Assembly (NCBI RefSeq): GCF_011046555.1
Contig: NZ_CP049246.1
Location: 1,302,001-1,366,000 of the forward strand
Source of the DNA: Sphingobacterium lactis
Lineage (GTDB): Bacteria; Bacteroidota; Bacteroidia; Sphingobacteriales; Sphingobacteriaceae
Length of the DNA stretch: 64,000 nucleotides
Direction: 5' to 3'
The translations under genes were made by a program, and so were the position numbers. Positions 53,004 to 61,488 of the stretch are shown here, piece by piece. The notes beneath the pieces were generated by a model. That model was not told where the DNA came from, did no database searches, and saw only the letters and a list, made by a program, of their open reading frames with translations. Position 1 is the stretch's first letter; each line of letters opens with the position of its first letter.

Positions 53004-53786
53004 ATGTCTAAAGTATATTATAAAACAGCAGAAGAAATTGAGCAAGTGCGAGAGTCAGCTAATGTACTCTCGCAGTTACTTGCTGAGATTGCCGGTATCA
53101 TCCAACCTGGAATTACCACGCTATCCCTGGATAAATTTGCTTTCGATTTCATCAGTGATCATAAGGGAACCCCGGCGTTCTTGAACTACCATGGTTTCCC
53201 ATACTCGCTATGTATTTCCGTGAACGATCAGATCGTGCATGGTTTTCCGAGTGATTACGTGTTGAAGGAAGGTGACATTGTATCGGTGGATGGAGGTGTG
53301 AATCTGAACGGGTTTATTTCCGATTCGGCCTACACTTTCGGTGTCGGTGAGATTTCGGCAGAAGCCCAACAATTGCTGGATGTAACCAAGGCATCACTTT
53401 ATGCTGGTATCGAACAGGCTGTGGCTGGAAAACGCGTAGGCGATATTTCATCCGCTGTTCAGGAATATGTTGCCCCTTATAAATACGGTATCGTTCGGGA
53501 GTTGGTTGGCCACGGGGTCGGCTTTCACTTGCACGAGAAACCGGAAGTGCCGAACTACGGTAAACGTGGTGCCGGTCCGAAGTTGGAAGAAGGCTTGGTG
53601 ATCTGTATTGAACCAATGATCAATGCGGGCAAAGCCGGAGTCAAATTTTGGGATGATGGGTGGACAGTTAGCACGGTTGATGGCAAGTTATCTGCGCATT
53701 TCGAGCAGATGGTTGCGATCAAAAAGGGGGAGCCCGACGTGTTATTGAATTTCGAAGCGATAGAGAAAGTTTTAAATAAAAAGTAG
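53004..53786 (+). CDS. map: Type I methionine aminopeptidase
   Basis: Removes the initiator Met from new proteins. Metal ligands are visible in VSVDGGVNLNGFISDSAYTF (two Asp, about 94-105), GHGVGFHLHEKP (His about 173), CIEPMIN (Glu) and FEQMVAIK (Glu). 260 residues, no N-terminal zinc finger. It sits between secY and infA, the usual location. Confidence 0.97.
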   Translation: MSKVYYKTAEEIEQVRESANVLSQLLAEIAGIIQPGITTLSLDKFAFDFISDHKGTPAFLNYHGFPYSLCISVNDQIVHGFPSDYVLKEGDIVSVDGGVNLNGFISDSAYTFGVGEISAEAQQLLDVTKASLYAGIEQAVAGKRVGDISSAVQEYVAPYKYGIVRELVGHGVGFHLHEKPEVPNYGKRGAGPKLEEGLVICIEPMINAGKAGVKFWDDGWTVSTVDGKLSAHFEQMVAIKKGEPDVLLNFEAIEKVLNKK

Positions 53787-53815
53787 TTGGTATTCAATTA
53801 TTTTATTTATCTTTG
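53787..53815 (+). promoter_or_regulatory. Internal promoter before infA
   Basis: TTG (53787-53789) at the end of map, 18-nt spacer, TATCTTTG (53808-53815); 45 nt before infA. Confidence 0.75.
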
Positions 53816-53859
53816 CACTCCTGTTTGCGGGTTTAATATAATTTAAAATAACAGATTTT

Positions 53860-54078
53860 ATGGCTAAACAAGCCTCGATAGAACAAGACGGCATTATTAG
53901 GGAAGCGCTTTCCAACGCGATGTTTCGCGTAGAGTTAGAGAATGGTCATGAGATCATTGCTCATATTTCTGGAAAAATGCGCATGCACTATATTAAAATA
54001 TTACCAGGTGATAAAGTAAAGCTTGAAATGTCGCCATACGATTTAACAAAAGGAAGAATTACATACCGCTATAAGTAA
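53860..54078 (+). CDS. infA: Translation initiation factor IF-1
   Basis: S1-like OB-fold factor that occupies the A site during initiation. [20 protein letters not shown] and [20 protein letters not shown] are family hallmarks; ends [10 protein letters not shown]. 72 residues. Confidence 0.98.
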   Translation: MAKQASIEQDGIIREALSNAMFRVELENGHEIIAHISGKMRMHYIKILPGDKVKLEMSPYDLTKGRITYRYK

Positions 54079-54120
54079 TTATAGGTTTCTTCAATCAATT
54101 GCTTTTAAAAATTTACTAAA

Positions 54121-54237
54121 ATGAAAGTTAGAGCATCAATAAAAAAACGCAGTGCGGATTGTAAGATCATCCGTCGTAAAGGAAAAGTTTTTGTAATTAA
54201 CAAAAAGAACCCAAAGTTTAAACAACGTCAGGGTTAA
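54121..54237 (+). CDS. rpmJ: 50S ribosomal protein L36, zinc-ligand-free form
   Basis: 38 residues: [20 protein letters not shown] at the start, ending FKQRQG. Zinc-binding L36 has Cys11, Cys14, Cys27 and His33; here the positions are Ser, Cys, Asn and Phe, so the zinc site is lost (C-minus type). Confidence 0.95.
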   Translation: MKVRASIKKRSADCKIIRRKGKVFVINKKNPKFKQRQG

Positions 54238-54264
54238 TTTTAACATAATCGCTTAAAATATTAT

Positions 54265-54642
54265 ATGGCAAGGATCGCAGGTATAGATTTACCTAAAAAC
54301 AAAAGAGGTGTTATTGGCCTTACCTATATCTTTGGTATTGGTCGTGCCACTGCAGCTTATATCTTGGAGAAAGCTGGGATCAGTGAGGACGTGAAAGTTC
54401 AAGAATGGAATGATGATCAATTAGCAGCTATCCGTACAATCATCAACGATGAGATCAAGGTAGAAGGTGCTTTACGTTCAGAAGTTCAGTTGAACATCAA
54501 ACGTTTAATGGATATCGGATGTTACAGAGGCTTACGTCACCGTAAACACTTACCAGTTCGTGGACAACGTACGAAAAACAATTCACGTACTAGAAAAGGT
54601 AAACGTAAGACAGTTGCAAACAAGAAAAAAGCTACTAAATAA
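54265..54642 (+). CDS. rpsM: 30S ribosomal protein S13
   Basis: Head protein contacting P-site tRNA and L5. [40 protein letters not shown] and a basic tail ([16 protein letters not shown]). 125 residues. Confidence 0.97.
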   Translation: MARIAGIDLPKNKRGVIGLTYIFGIGRATAAYILEKAGISEDVKVQEWNDDQLAAIRTIINDEIKVEGALRSEVQLNIKRLMDIGCYRGLRHRKHLPVRGQRTKNNSRTRKGKRKTVANKKKATK

Positions 54643-54652
54643 TAAGTAAGAA

Positions 54653-55042
54653 ATGGCTAAAAGTAAAAAAGTTACTAAAAAACGTATCGTCGTTATCGAG
54701 CCTGTTGGACAAGCTCATATCAACGCTACTTTTAACAACATCATCGTAACTTTGACTAACAATCAAGGTCAGACTATTTCATGGTCATCAGCTGGTAAAA
54801 TGGGCTTCAAGGGTTCTAAAAAGAACACACCTTATGCTGCCGGACAAGCTGCTAACGACTGTGGTAAAGTTGCATATGACTTAGGATTACGTAAAGTTGA
54901 AGTTTTCGTGAAAGGTCCGGGTGCAGGTCGTGAATCCGCAATCCGTTCATTGCAGTCAGTAGGAATTGACGTTACAACGATCAAGGATATTACTCCACTT
55001 CCACACAACGGTTGTCGTCCTCCAAAACGCAGAAGAGTTTAA
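54653..55042 (+). CDS. rpsK: 30S ribosomal protein S11
   Basis: Platform protein next to the anti-Shine-Dalgarno end of 16S r[43 protein letters not shown] and the C-terminal [12 protein letters not shown]. 129 residues. Confidence 0.98.
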   Translation: MAKSKKVTKKRIVVIEPVGQAHINATFNNIIVTLTNNQGQTISWSSAGKMGFKGSKKNTPYAAGQAANDCGKVAYDLGLRKVEVFVKGPGAGRESAIRSLQSVGIDVTTIKDITPLPHNGCRPPKRRRV

Positions 55043-55108
55043 TAACACATTTGTTTAAGATAAGATTCATCAGTTATAGACTGATCGATACTTCAAACAG
55101 AATCAGAA

Positions 55109-55717
55109 ATGGCAAGATATACAGGACCTAAGTCCAAAATAGCTCGTAAATTTAGAGAGCCAATTTTCGGCCCAGATAAGGCATTAGAAAAAAAGAATTA
55201 TCCTCCTGGTCAACATGGACCATCAAAAAGAAGAGGTAAACAATCTGAATACGCAATTCAGTTGTTAGAAAAGCAAAAAGCAAAATACACGTACGGTGTA
55301 TTGGAGCGTCAATTCGCTAACTTATTTGCTAAAGCGGCAGCAAAACAAGGTATTACTGGTGAGAACTTCTTGAAATTATTAGAAGCACGTTTAGATAATA
55401 TCGTTTACCGTTTAGGTATTGCACCTACGCGTTCAGCTGCACGTCAATTAGTTTCGCATAAGCACATTACCGTTAACGGTGAAGTCGTTAACATTCCATC
55501 ATACAGCATCCGTCCAGGTGATGTGATCGCTGTTCGCGAACGCTCTCAAACATTAGAGGCGGTTGTTAATTCAGTAGCGGGCAGAAAGATCAACAAGTTC
55601 AGCTGGTTGGATTGGGATGCAGACAAACTTACAGGTACGTTCGTAACTTACCCTGAGCGCGCTGATATTCCTGAGAACATCAAAGAAAACTTAATCGTAG
55701 AGTTGTACTCTAAATAA
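55109..55717 (+). CDS. rpsD: 30S ribosomal protein S4
   Basis: Primary 16S binder and, in E. coli, translational repressor of this operon. [40 protein letters not shown] and an S4 RNA-binding motif ([20 protein letters not shown]). No N-terminal zinc cysteines. 202 residues. Confidence 0.98.
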   Translation: MARYTGPKSKIARKFREPIFGPDKALEKKNYPPGQHGPSKRRGKQSEYAIQLLEKQKAKYTYGVLERQFANLFAKAAAKQGITGENFLKLLEARLDNIVYRLGIAPTRSAARQLVSHKHITVNGEVVNIPSYSIRPGDVIAVRERSQTLEAVVNSVAGRKINKFSWLDWDADKLTGTFVTYPERADIPENIKENLIVELYSK

Positions 55718-55723
55718 TAATTG

Positions 55724-55764
55724 ATAACAACATACATGGCGCATGCCTGTATGTTGTTATTTTC
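55724..55764 (+). terminator. Terminator-like hairpin between rpsD and rpoA
   Basis: Arms ataacaacataca (55724-55736) and tgtatgttgttat (55748-55760) plus an inner ggc/gcc pair, then tttc. Probably a partial terminator that lowers rpoA relative to ribosomal genes. Confidence 0.65.
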
Positions 55765-55795
55765 ATACATAGTAAATAAACTTAAAAGCACATAA

Positions 55796-56788
55796 ATGGC
55801 AATTTTAGCATTTCAAAGACCGGATAAAGTTATCATGCAAAAATCTACTGATTTTGATGGTACCTTTGAATTTCGTCCATTAGAGCCAGGTTTTGGAGTT
55901 ACTATTGGTAATGCTTTACGCCGTATTTTATTGTCCTCACTAGAAGGATATGCAATTACGTCGATAAGATTTTCAGGCGTTTCGCACGAATTCTCTACGA
56001 TTAAAGGCGTAGTAGAAGACGTTACGGAGATCATCTTAAACTTAAAGCAAGTACGTTTTAAGAAATCAGGTGAACAAGGCGATAACGAGAAGATCTTTGT
56101 AGTTATCAATGGTCAAGATCAATTCACTGCTGGTGATATCACGAAGTTTTCCAACAATTTCACTGTATTGAATCCTGATTTGGTCATCTGTAACATGGAT
56201 AGCTCAGTTACTGTTGAAGTTGAATTATCAGTTGCAAAAGGCCGTGGATACATTAATGCAGAAGAAAACAAAGTTGTTGATGGTCCTGTTGGTGTTATTG
56301 CGATTGACTCAATCTTTACGCCAATCAAGAATGTGAAATATACCATTGAGAACTACCGTGTAGAGCAAAAGACTGACTACGAGAAATTGTTGTTGGATAT
56401 CTCTACAGATGGTTCTATTCATCCTGAAGACGCGCTTAAGGAAGCTGCTAAGATCTTGATCCAGCACTTCATGTTATTCTCTGATGAGAACATGTTGTTG
56501 GAATCACAGACCAAAGAGGAAACAAAGGTTGTTGACGAGGAAATCTTGCACATGCGTAAGATCTTGAAAACAGAATTAGTTGACTTGGATCTTTCAGTTC
56601 GTGCATTGAACTGCCTGAAAGCTGCTGACATCCGCACTTTGGCTGAATTGGTAACTTACGATGTAGCCGATATGTTGAAGTTCCGTAACTTCGGTAAGAA
56701 GTCCTTGAGCGAAATTCAAGAATTGGTGAAGTCTAAAGGTTTATCTTTCGGTATGAACCTGTCTAAGTACAAATTGGACGAAGAATAA
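55796..56788 (+). CDS. rpoA: RNA polymerase alpha subunit
   Basis: Assembles RNA polymerase and contacts activators and UP elements. N-terminal dimer domain: [20 protein letters not shown] near 30-49; linker near 235-250; C-terminal domain with [20 protein letters not shown] and [20 protein letters not shown]. 330 residues. Confidence 0.98.
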   Translation: MAILAFQRPDKVIMQKSTDFDGTFEFRPLEPGFGVTIGNALRRILLSSLEGYAITSIRFSGVSHEFSTIKGVVEDVTEIILNLKQVRFKKSGEQGDNEKIFVVINGQDQFTAGDITKFSNNFTVLNPDLVICNMDSSVTVEVELSVAKGRGYINAEENKVVDGPVGVIAIDSIFTPIKNVKYTIENYRVEQKTDYEKLLLDISTDGSIHPEDALKEAAKILIQHFMLFSDENMLLESQTKEETKVVDEEILHMRKILKTELVDLDLSVRALNCLKAADIRTLAELVTYDVADMLKFRNFGKKSLSEIQELVKSKGLSFGMNLSKYKLDEE

Positions 56789-56891
56789 TACACAAATAAA
56801 TAACAATAAGCGACCTGTTGCGTAATTCCTCTGAGAGTATATAAATTACTGTTTGTAGAAAAAGAACGGTACGCACAAAATCAAATTAAAA

Positions 56892-57632
56892 ATGAGACAC
56901 GGAAAAAAAGTTAATCACTTAGGCCGCACTGACAGTCACCGTAAGGCGATGTTAGCGAACATGGCGACTTCATTGATCGTTCACAAACGTATTACAACTA
57001 CTTTGGCGAAAGCTAAAGCATTGCGTAAATATGTGGAGCCATTGATTACAAAATCTAAAAACGACACGACACATTCTCGTCGTACGGTATTCGCTTACTT
57101 AAAAGACAAAGATGCTGTTTCTATCTTGTTCCGCGAGATTTCTGAAAAAGTAGCTTCTCGTCCAGGTGGTTACACACGTATCATCAAATTGGAAAACCGT
57201 TTAGGTGATAACGCGGAGATGGCATTTATCGAACTTGTTGACTATAACGAAGTATACGGTAAAACAGTTAAAACTGAGAAGAAAACTACGCGCCGCCGCG
57301 GTTCTGGTGCTACGAAGAAAAAAGCAGCTTCCACGGAAGTAAAAGAAGAGAAAGCAAAAGCAACTGCAGCTGGAGATGATTTGACAATCGTTGAAGGTAT
57401 CGGTCCTAAAATCGCAGAAGTATTAACTGCTGCTGGAATCGCTACTTACGCTGAATTGGCAAAAACAGATGCAGAAAAAGTTAAAGAAATTTTAACTGAA
57501 GCTGGTTCTAACTTTAACACAGCAGATCCTACAACTTGGGCTGAACAAGCACAACTTGCTGCTGATGGTAAATTTGAAGAATTAGAAAAACTTAAAGCTG
57601 AATTAGACGGCGGTAAAAAAGTTGATGAATAA
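56892..57632 (+). CDS. rplQ: 50S ribosomal protein L17 fused to a helix-hairpin-helix extension
   Basis: The first ~120 residues are ordinary L17 ([40 protein letters not shown]), at the tunnel exit. Usual L17 has about 115-160 residues; this one has 246. A basic linker ([16 protein letters not shown]) leads to a module of about 85 residues containing [20 protein letters not shown], a helix-hairpin-helix signature, then [15 protein letters not shown] and [20 protein letters not shown]. The frame is continuous, with one start and stop. The same type of module occurs in other proteins as a nucleic-acid-binding part. A terminator follows. Confidence 0.96.
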   Translation: MRHGKKVNHLGRTDSHRKAMLANMATSLIVHKRITTTLAKAKALRKYVEPLITKSKNDTTHSRRTVFAYLKDKDAVSILFREISEKVASRPGGYTRIIKLENRLGDNAEMAFIELVDYNEVYGKTVKTEKKTTRRRGSGATKKKAASTEVKEEKAKATAAGDDLTIVEGIGPKIAEVLTAAGIATYAELAKTDAEKVKEILTEAGSNFNTADPTTWAEQAQLAADGKFEELEKLKAELDGGKKVDE

Positions 57633-57652
57633 TCTTTCATAGAATCATATAA

Positions 57653-57686
57653 AAAAGTCCTCTTCACCAAGAGGACTTTTTTATTT
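57653..57686 (+). terminator. Terminator of the ribosomal-protein cluster
   Basis: Arms aaaagtcctctt/aagaggactttt with loop cacc, followed by T-rich sequence. Confidence 0.9.
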
Positions 57687-57724
57687 TATATGCTTTTTTG
57701 GTAACCTCTCCCTTGAATTATTTG

Positions 57725-57732
57725 TACATTTG
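57725..57732 (+). promoter_or_regulatory. Arginine operon promoter, -7 element
   Basis: TACATTTG, full TAnnTTTG match, 35 nt before argD. A TTTG at 57697-57700 is 24 nt upstream, longer than ideal. Confidence 0.55.
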
Positions 57733-57767
57733 ACGGACTAAACTTTACACATTTTTTAATTCTATTC

Positions 57768-58901
57768 ATGGAACTTTTTAATGTATACCCCGTTACTCCC
57801 ATCAACATCGTAAAAGCGCAAGGCTCTACCGTATGGGACGAACAGGGCAATGAATACCTGGACCTTTATGGAGGCCATGCCGTAATATCGATCGGACATA
57901 CCCATCCACATTATATCAAACGCATAACCGAACAGCTGCACAACATCGGTTTTTACTCCAATTCCGTACTGATTCCCATCCAGCAACAGCTGGCCAAACA
58001 ATTGGGTGAAGTATCCGGTAAGGAGGATTACTTTCTATTCCTGTGCAACTCAGGGGCAGAAGCGAACGAGAATGCGCTGAAATTAGCTTCTTTCCATACC
58101 GGTCGGAAGAAGATCATTGCGTTCACTAAGGCGTTCCATGGACGTACCTCCCTCGCGGTTGCCGCTACGGACAATCCAGCGATCGTCGCTCCTGTAAATG
58201 AAACGGAGAACGTTGTTTTCTTGCCTTTTAATGATGAAGAAGTCTTAACCCAAGCCTTCAAGGATTTTGGCGATGAGGTTGCTGCCGTTATTATTGAGGG
58301 GATCCAAGGTGTCGGTGGTATAAGGGAGGCATCCGTGCCGTTCCTGAAATTGATCCGTTCCTTGTGTGATCAATATGGTTCCGTATTCATTGCAGACTCC
58401 GTACAGTGTGGTTATGGCAGAACAGGTTCCTTCTATTCCCACGATTATGCCGGTGTTCAAGCAGATATCTATTCCATGGCGAAAGGTATGGGGAATGGTT
58501 TCCCGATCGGAGGAATCTCCATTGCTCCTAAATTTAAAGCCAGCTTTGGTCTATTGGGAACTACCTTTGGTGGTAATCATTTGGCATGTGCCGCCGCCGT
58601 AGCCGTTTTGGATGTGATGGCGCAGGACAACCTGATGGCCAATGCCCAAGAGGTCGGATCCTACTTGATCGAGGAGTTGAAGAAATTTGACGAGGTATTG
58701 GAAGTGCGCGGTCGTGGATTGATGATCGGGATTGAATTGCCTACAGAAATGGGGCATGTCAAAAAGGATCTCTTGTTGAAGAATCGCATTTTTACGGGCG
58801 AGGCTAAACCCAATGTTATCCGCCTTCTCCCGGCACTTAATATCACAAAAGCAAACGCAGACCAGTTTTTAACAGCTTTCGCTGAACGCTTGAAAGCATA
58901 A
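57768..58901 (+). CDS. argD: N-acylornithine aminotransferase
   Basis: PLP enzyme converting N-acylglutamate semialdehyde to N-acylornithine. The 377 residues carry the class III aminotransferase features: CNSGAEANENALKLA near 85-99, FHGRTSLAVAATDN near 125, the PLP lysine in IYSMAKGMGNGFPIGG near 240, and TTFGGNHLACAAA. The acyl group may be acetyl or succinyl; the next gene suggests succinyl. First gene of the operon, 14 nt before argF'. Confidence 0.93.
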   Translation: MELFNVYPVTPINIVKAQGSTVWDEQGNEYLDLYGGHAVISIGHTHPHYIKRITEQLHNIGFYSNSVLIPIQQQLAKQLGEVSGKEDYFLFLCNSGAEANENALKLASFHTGRKKIIAFTKAFHGRTSLAVAATDNPAIVAPVNETENVVFLPFNDEEVLTQAFKDFGDEVAAVIIEGIQGVGGIREASVPFLKLIRSLCDQYGSVFIADSVQCGYGRTGSFYSHDYAGVQADIYSMAKGMGNGFPIGGISIAPKFKASFGLLGTTFGGNHLACAAAVAVLDVMAQDNLMANAQEVGSYLIEELKKFDEVLEVRGRGLMIGIELPTEMGHVKKDLLLKNRIFTGEAKPNVIRLLPALNITKANADQFLTAFAERLKA

Positions 58902-58914
58902 ATTAATATATTCG

Positions 58915-59880
58915 ATGAAGAAATTCTTTTCGGTAGCCGACGTAGATAATTTAAAAGAAATTGTATCCGAAGCCTTGTCGCTCAAAGCAGCGCCACACGG
59001 TAATTCGGAATTGGGTAAGCACCGCATGTTGGGTCTGGTGTTCCTGAACCCGAGCCTCCGCACGCGTTTAAGCACGCAGAAGGCCGCCATTAACCTGGGC
59101 ATGGATGTTATGGTCATGAACATGGATAAGGACGGATGGGCGCTTGAAACGCGCGATGGCGTGGTCATGAACGGTACCACCGTAGAACATATCCGTGAAG
59201 CTGCAGCCGTGATGGGCGAATATTGCGATATCTTGGGCTTGCGGTCTTTTCCTACCCTGAAAGATAAGGAAGCAGATTATTCCGAAGACCTGTTCAACAA
59301 ATTCATCAAGTTTTGCGGAGTTCCGGTTATTTCCCTGGAAAGTGCGACCCGTCACCCCCTGCAATCTCTGACCGATCTGATCACCATTACAGAACACAAA
59401 CAAAAAGACAAGCCAAAAGTGGTTTTGGCATGGGCACCCCATGTTAAAGCCTTGCCGCAGGCTGTTCCCAATTCCTTTTCGGAATGGATGTGCCGTGCAC
59501 AGGAAGAAGGATTGGTGGATTTTACGATCGCCCAGCCAGCAGGCTATGAACTGAGTGAAGAGTTCAGCAAAGGAGCGCATATCACCACGAACCTGGATGA
59601 AGCCTTGGCAGATGCCGATTTCGTCTATGTGAAAAACTGGTCCTCCTTTAAGGAGTACGGTGAGGTCTATCCAGTGGCTGAAAATTGGCTGTTGGATAAC
59701 GAGAAGTTAAAATTAACGAACGATGCCAAGGTGATGCACTGTCTTCCGGTACGTCGCGACTTGGAGCTTTCCTCGGAGATCCTTGACGGTCCGAATTCCT
59801 TGGTGATCAAGGAAGCCAGCAATCGCGTATGGGCCGCTCAGGTGGTATTGAAAAGAATGTTAGAAGAACTGAAGGGATAA
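58915..59880 (+). CDS. argF': N-acylornithine carbamoyltransferase, predicted N-succinylornithine type
   Basis: Transfers a carbamoyl group from carbamoyl phosphate (CarB product) to N-acylornithine. The carbamoyl phosphate motif is FLNPSLRTRLST (about 43-54), with ATRHPLQSLTDLI and HCLPVRRD later. It belongs to the group known from Bacteroides fragilis (N-succinylornithine) and Xanthomonas (N-acetylornithine), not to ordinary ornithine carbamoyltransferases. The discriminating residue is Pro90 in B. fragilis and Glu92 in Xanthomonas; an ungapped alignment from memory puts Val90 (NGTTVEHIREA) there, and published changes of Glu92 to Val gave succinyl specificity. 321 residues. Confidence 0.92.
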   Translation: MKKFFSVADVDNLKEIVSEALSLKAAPHGNSELGKHRMLGLVFLNPSLRTRLSTQKAAINLGMDVMVMNMDKDGWALETRDGVVMNGTTVEHIREAAAVMGEYCDILGLRSFPTLKDKEADYSEDLFNKFIKFCGVPVISLESATRHPLQSLTDLITITEHKQKDKPKVVLAWAPHVKALPQAVPNSFSEWMCRAQEEGLVDFTIAQPAGYELSEEFSKGAHITTNLDEALADADFVYVKNWSSFKEYGEVYPVAENWLLDNEKLKLTNDAKVMHCLPVRRDLELSSEILDGPNSLVIKEASNRVWAAQVVLKRMLEELKG

Positions 59881-59886
59881 GATTAG

Positions 59887-60675
59887 ATGTCTGTATTAAA
59901 TATTATTAAGATTGGTGGGAATGTAATTGATAACCCCGACCAACTTGAAGTATTCCTGGAGAAATTTTCTGCGCTGCCAGGGCGCAAGATATTGGTCCAT
60001 GGTGGCGGTAAGATCGCTACCCGGATCGCATCGGATATGGGGATCGAGGCCAAGATGGTGGAGGGTCGTCGGATCACGGACGCCGCTATGTTGGATGTGG
60101 TCACCATGGTCTATGCCGGACTGACCAACAAGAACATTGTTGCGGCTTTGCAGAAGAACAATTGCAATGCCATTGGTCTCTGTGGCGCGGATGCGAATGT
60201 GATCAAGGCGGTGAGACGCCCTGTCAAGGAAATTGATTACGGTTTCGTAGGGGATATCCTGGCAGACTCCATAGATCCATTGGCCATCAAAAAACTTTTG
60301 GAAGCGGAGTTCATTCCGGTTTTTTCAGCAATTACCCACAACGGTAACGGACAATTGCTGAATACCAACGCCGATACTATAGCTTCCTCCTTGGCCGTTG
60401 CTCTGTCTAAACTATATGAGGTCTCCCTCATCTATTGTTTCGATAAAAACGGTGTTTTATTGGATGTCAATGATGACCAATCGGTGATAGAAACGATCCG
60501 ATCGTCGGAATTTGAGCGCCTTCGGGATAGCAAGACGATCCATGATGGCATGATCCCAAAATTGTTCAACGCATTCGACGCTATTTCAAAAGGCGTCAGT
60601 AATGTGTATATTGGTCATGCTAACAATCTGCACCTGTTCCAGCAGCGTAAGTTTGGAACCTGTCTGATTGCCTAA
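59887..60675 (+). CDS. argB: N-acetylglutamate kinase (N-acylglutamate kinase)
   Basis: Phosphorylates N-acylglutamate, second step of arginine synthesis. Amino-acid-kinase fold: IIKIGGNVIDNPDQ at the N terminus, LVHGGGKIATRIASDMGI near 36-53, GLCGADANVIKAVRR near 97-111 and NTNADTIASSLAVAL near 158-172. 262 residues, without the N-terminal helix of arginine-inhibited hexameric enzymes, so feedback by arginine is less likely. Its substrate may be the succinyl form. Confidence 0.94.
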   Translation: MSVLNIIKIGGNVIDNPDQLEVFLEKFSALPGRKILVHGGGKIATRIASDMGIEAKMVEGRRITDAAMLDVVTMVYAGLTNKNIVAALQKNNCNAIGLCGADANVIKAVRRPVKEIDYGFVGDILADSIDPLAIKKLLEAEFIPVFSAITHNGNGQLLNTNADTIASSLAVALSKLYEVSLIYCFDKNGVLLDVNDDQSVIETIRSSEFERLRDSKTIHDGMIPKLFNAFDAISKGVSNVYIGHANNLHLFQQRKFGTCLIA

Positions 60676-60687
60676 ATCAAGAAATAT

Positions 60688-61488
60688 ATGAACAAGATAA
60701 CCATTATCGGAGGTGGCAATATTGGCCTTTCCCTAGCAAAGGGATTATTGAAGTCCAACTATTGCCAAGCAAATGAAATTACGATCACGCGCCGCAACCT
60801 GTCTTCCCTAGCGGAAGAAAAGGAGCTCGGCTTTCGCATCAGTGACTCAAACCCTGATGCGATTGAAGGCGCCGATTTTGTTGTATTAGCGATTCTGCCA
60901 CAACAAATCAGGAAGGTTATGGACGAGTTGGCACCTGTGCTGAAGCCATCGCAGACCGTAATTTCCGTTGTTTCCGGTGTATCTTGCCAAGATATCAAAA
61001 CGGTCCTTGGCGCTGACAAGGTGGTGGTTCGGGCGATGCCCAATACGGCCATTGCCATCGGACAGTCCATGACCTGTATCGCTACGGACGATGCACCAGA
61101 AGAAAAGGTGAAGGAAGTATCCATTATCTTCGAATCCGTAGGTGCTGTCGTGGTTATCAATGAGGACCTGATGACATCAGCTACGGCCTTGTGTGCCTGT
61201 GGCATTGCGTTTTTTCTACGCAGTATCCGTGCGGCATCGCAGGGTGGTGTCGAAATTGGTTTCCATGCCCATGATGCCCTAAAGATGGCCATCCAGACGG
61301 CGAAGGGCGCAGCAGATCTGTTGCTGCAGATGGAAAGCCATCCGGAAAGCGAAATCGATAAAGTGACATCACCTAAAGGCTGCACCATTGCCGGTCTCAA
61401 TGAAATGGAGCACAACGGATTCAGTTCGGCCTTTATCAAGGGCATTAAACTATCCGCCAAGAAAGCCGGAGGCCTGTACAATGACTAA
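60688..61488 (+). CDS. proC: Pyrroline-5-carboxylate reductase
   Basis: Reduces pyrroline-5-carboxylate to proline with NAD(P)H. The dinucleotide loop is ITIIGGGNIGLSLAKGLLKS; conserved VRAMPNTAIAIGQSMTCIA lies near 112-130 and the C-terminal active-site stretch SPKGCTIAGLNEMEHNGFSS near 229-248. 266 residues. A proline gene inside an arginine operon links the two glutamate-derived pathways. Its stop overlaps the argE start by 8 bp. Confidence 0.93.
   Translation: MNKITIIGGGNIGLSLAKGLLKSNYCQANEITITRRNLSSLAEEKELGFRISDSNPDAIEGADFVVLAILPQQIRKVMDELAPVLKPSQTVISVVSGVSCQDIKTVLGADKVVVRAMPNTAIAIGQSMTCIATDDAPEEKVKEVSIIFESVGAVVVINEDLMTSATALCACGIAFFLRSIRAASQGGVEIGFHAHDALKMAIQTAKGAADLLLQMESHPESEIDKVTSPKGCTIAGLNEMEHNGFSSAFIKGIKLSAKKAGGLYND

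Noticed and set aside
60759..61481. Minus-strand open frame of 240 codons inside proC
   Set aside because: Antisense shadow of proC, which has complete family motifs.
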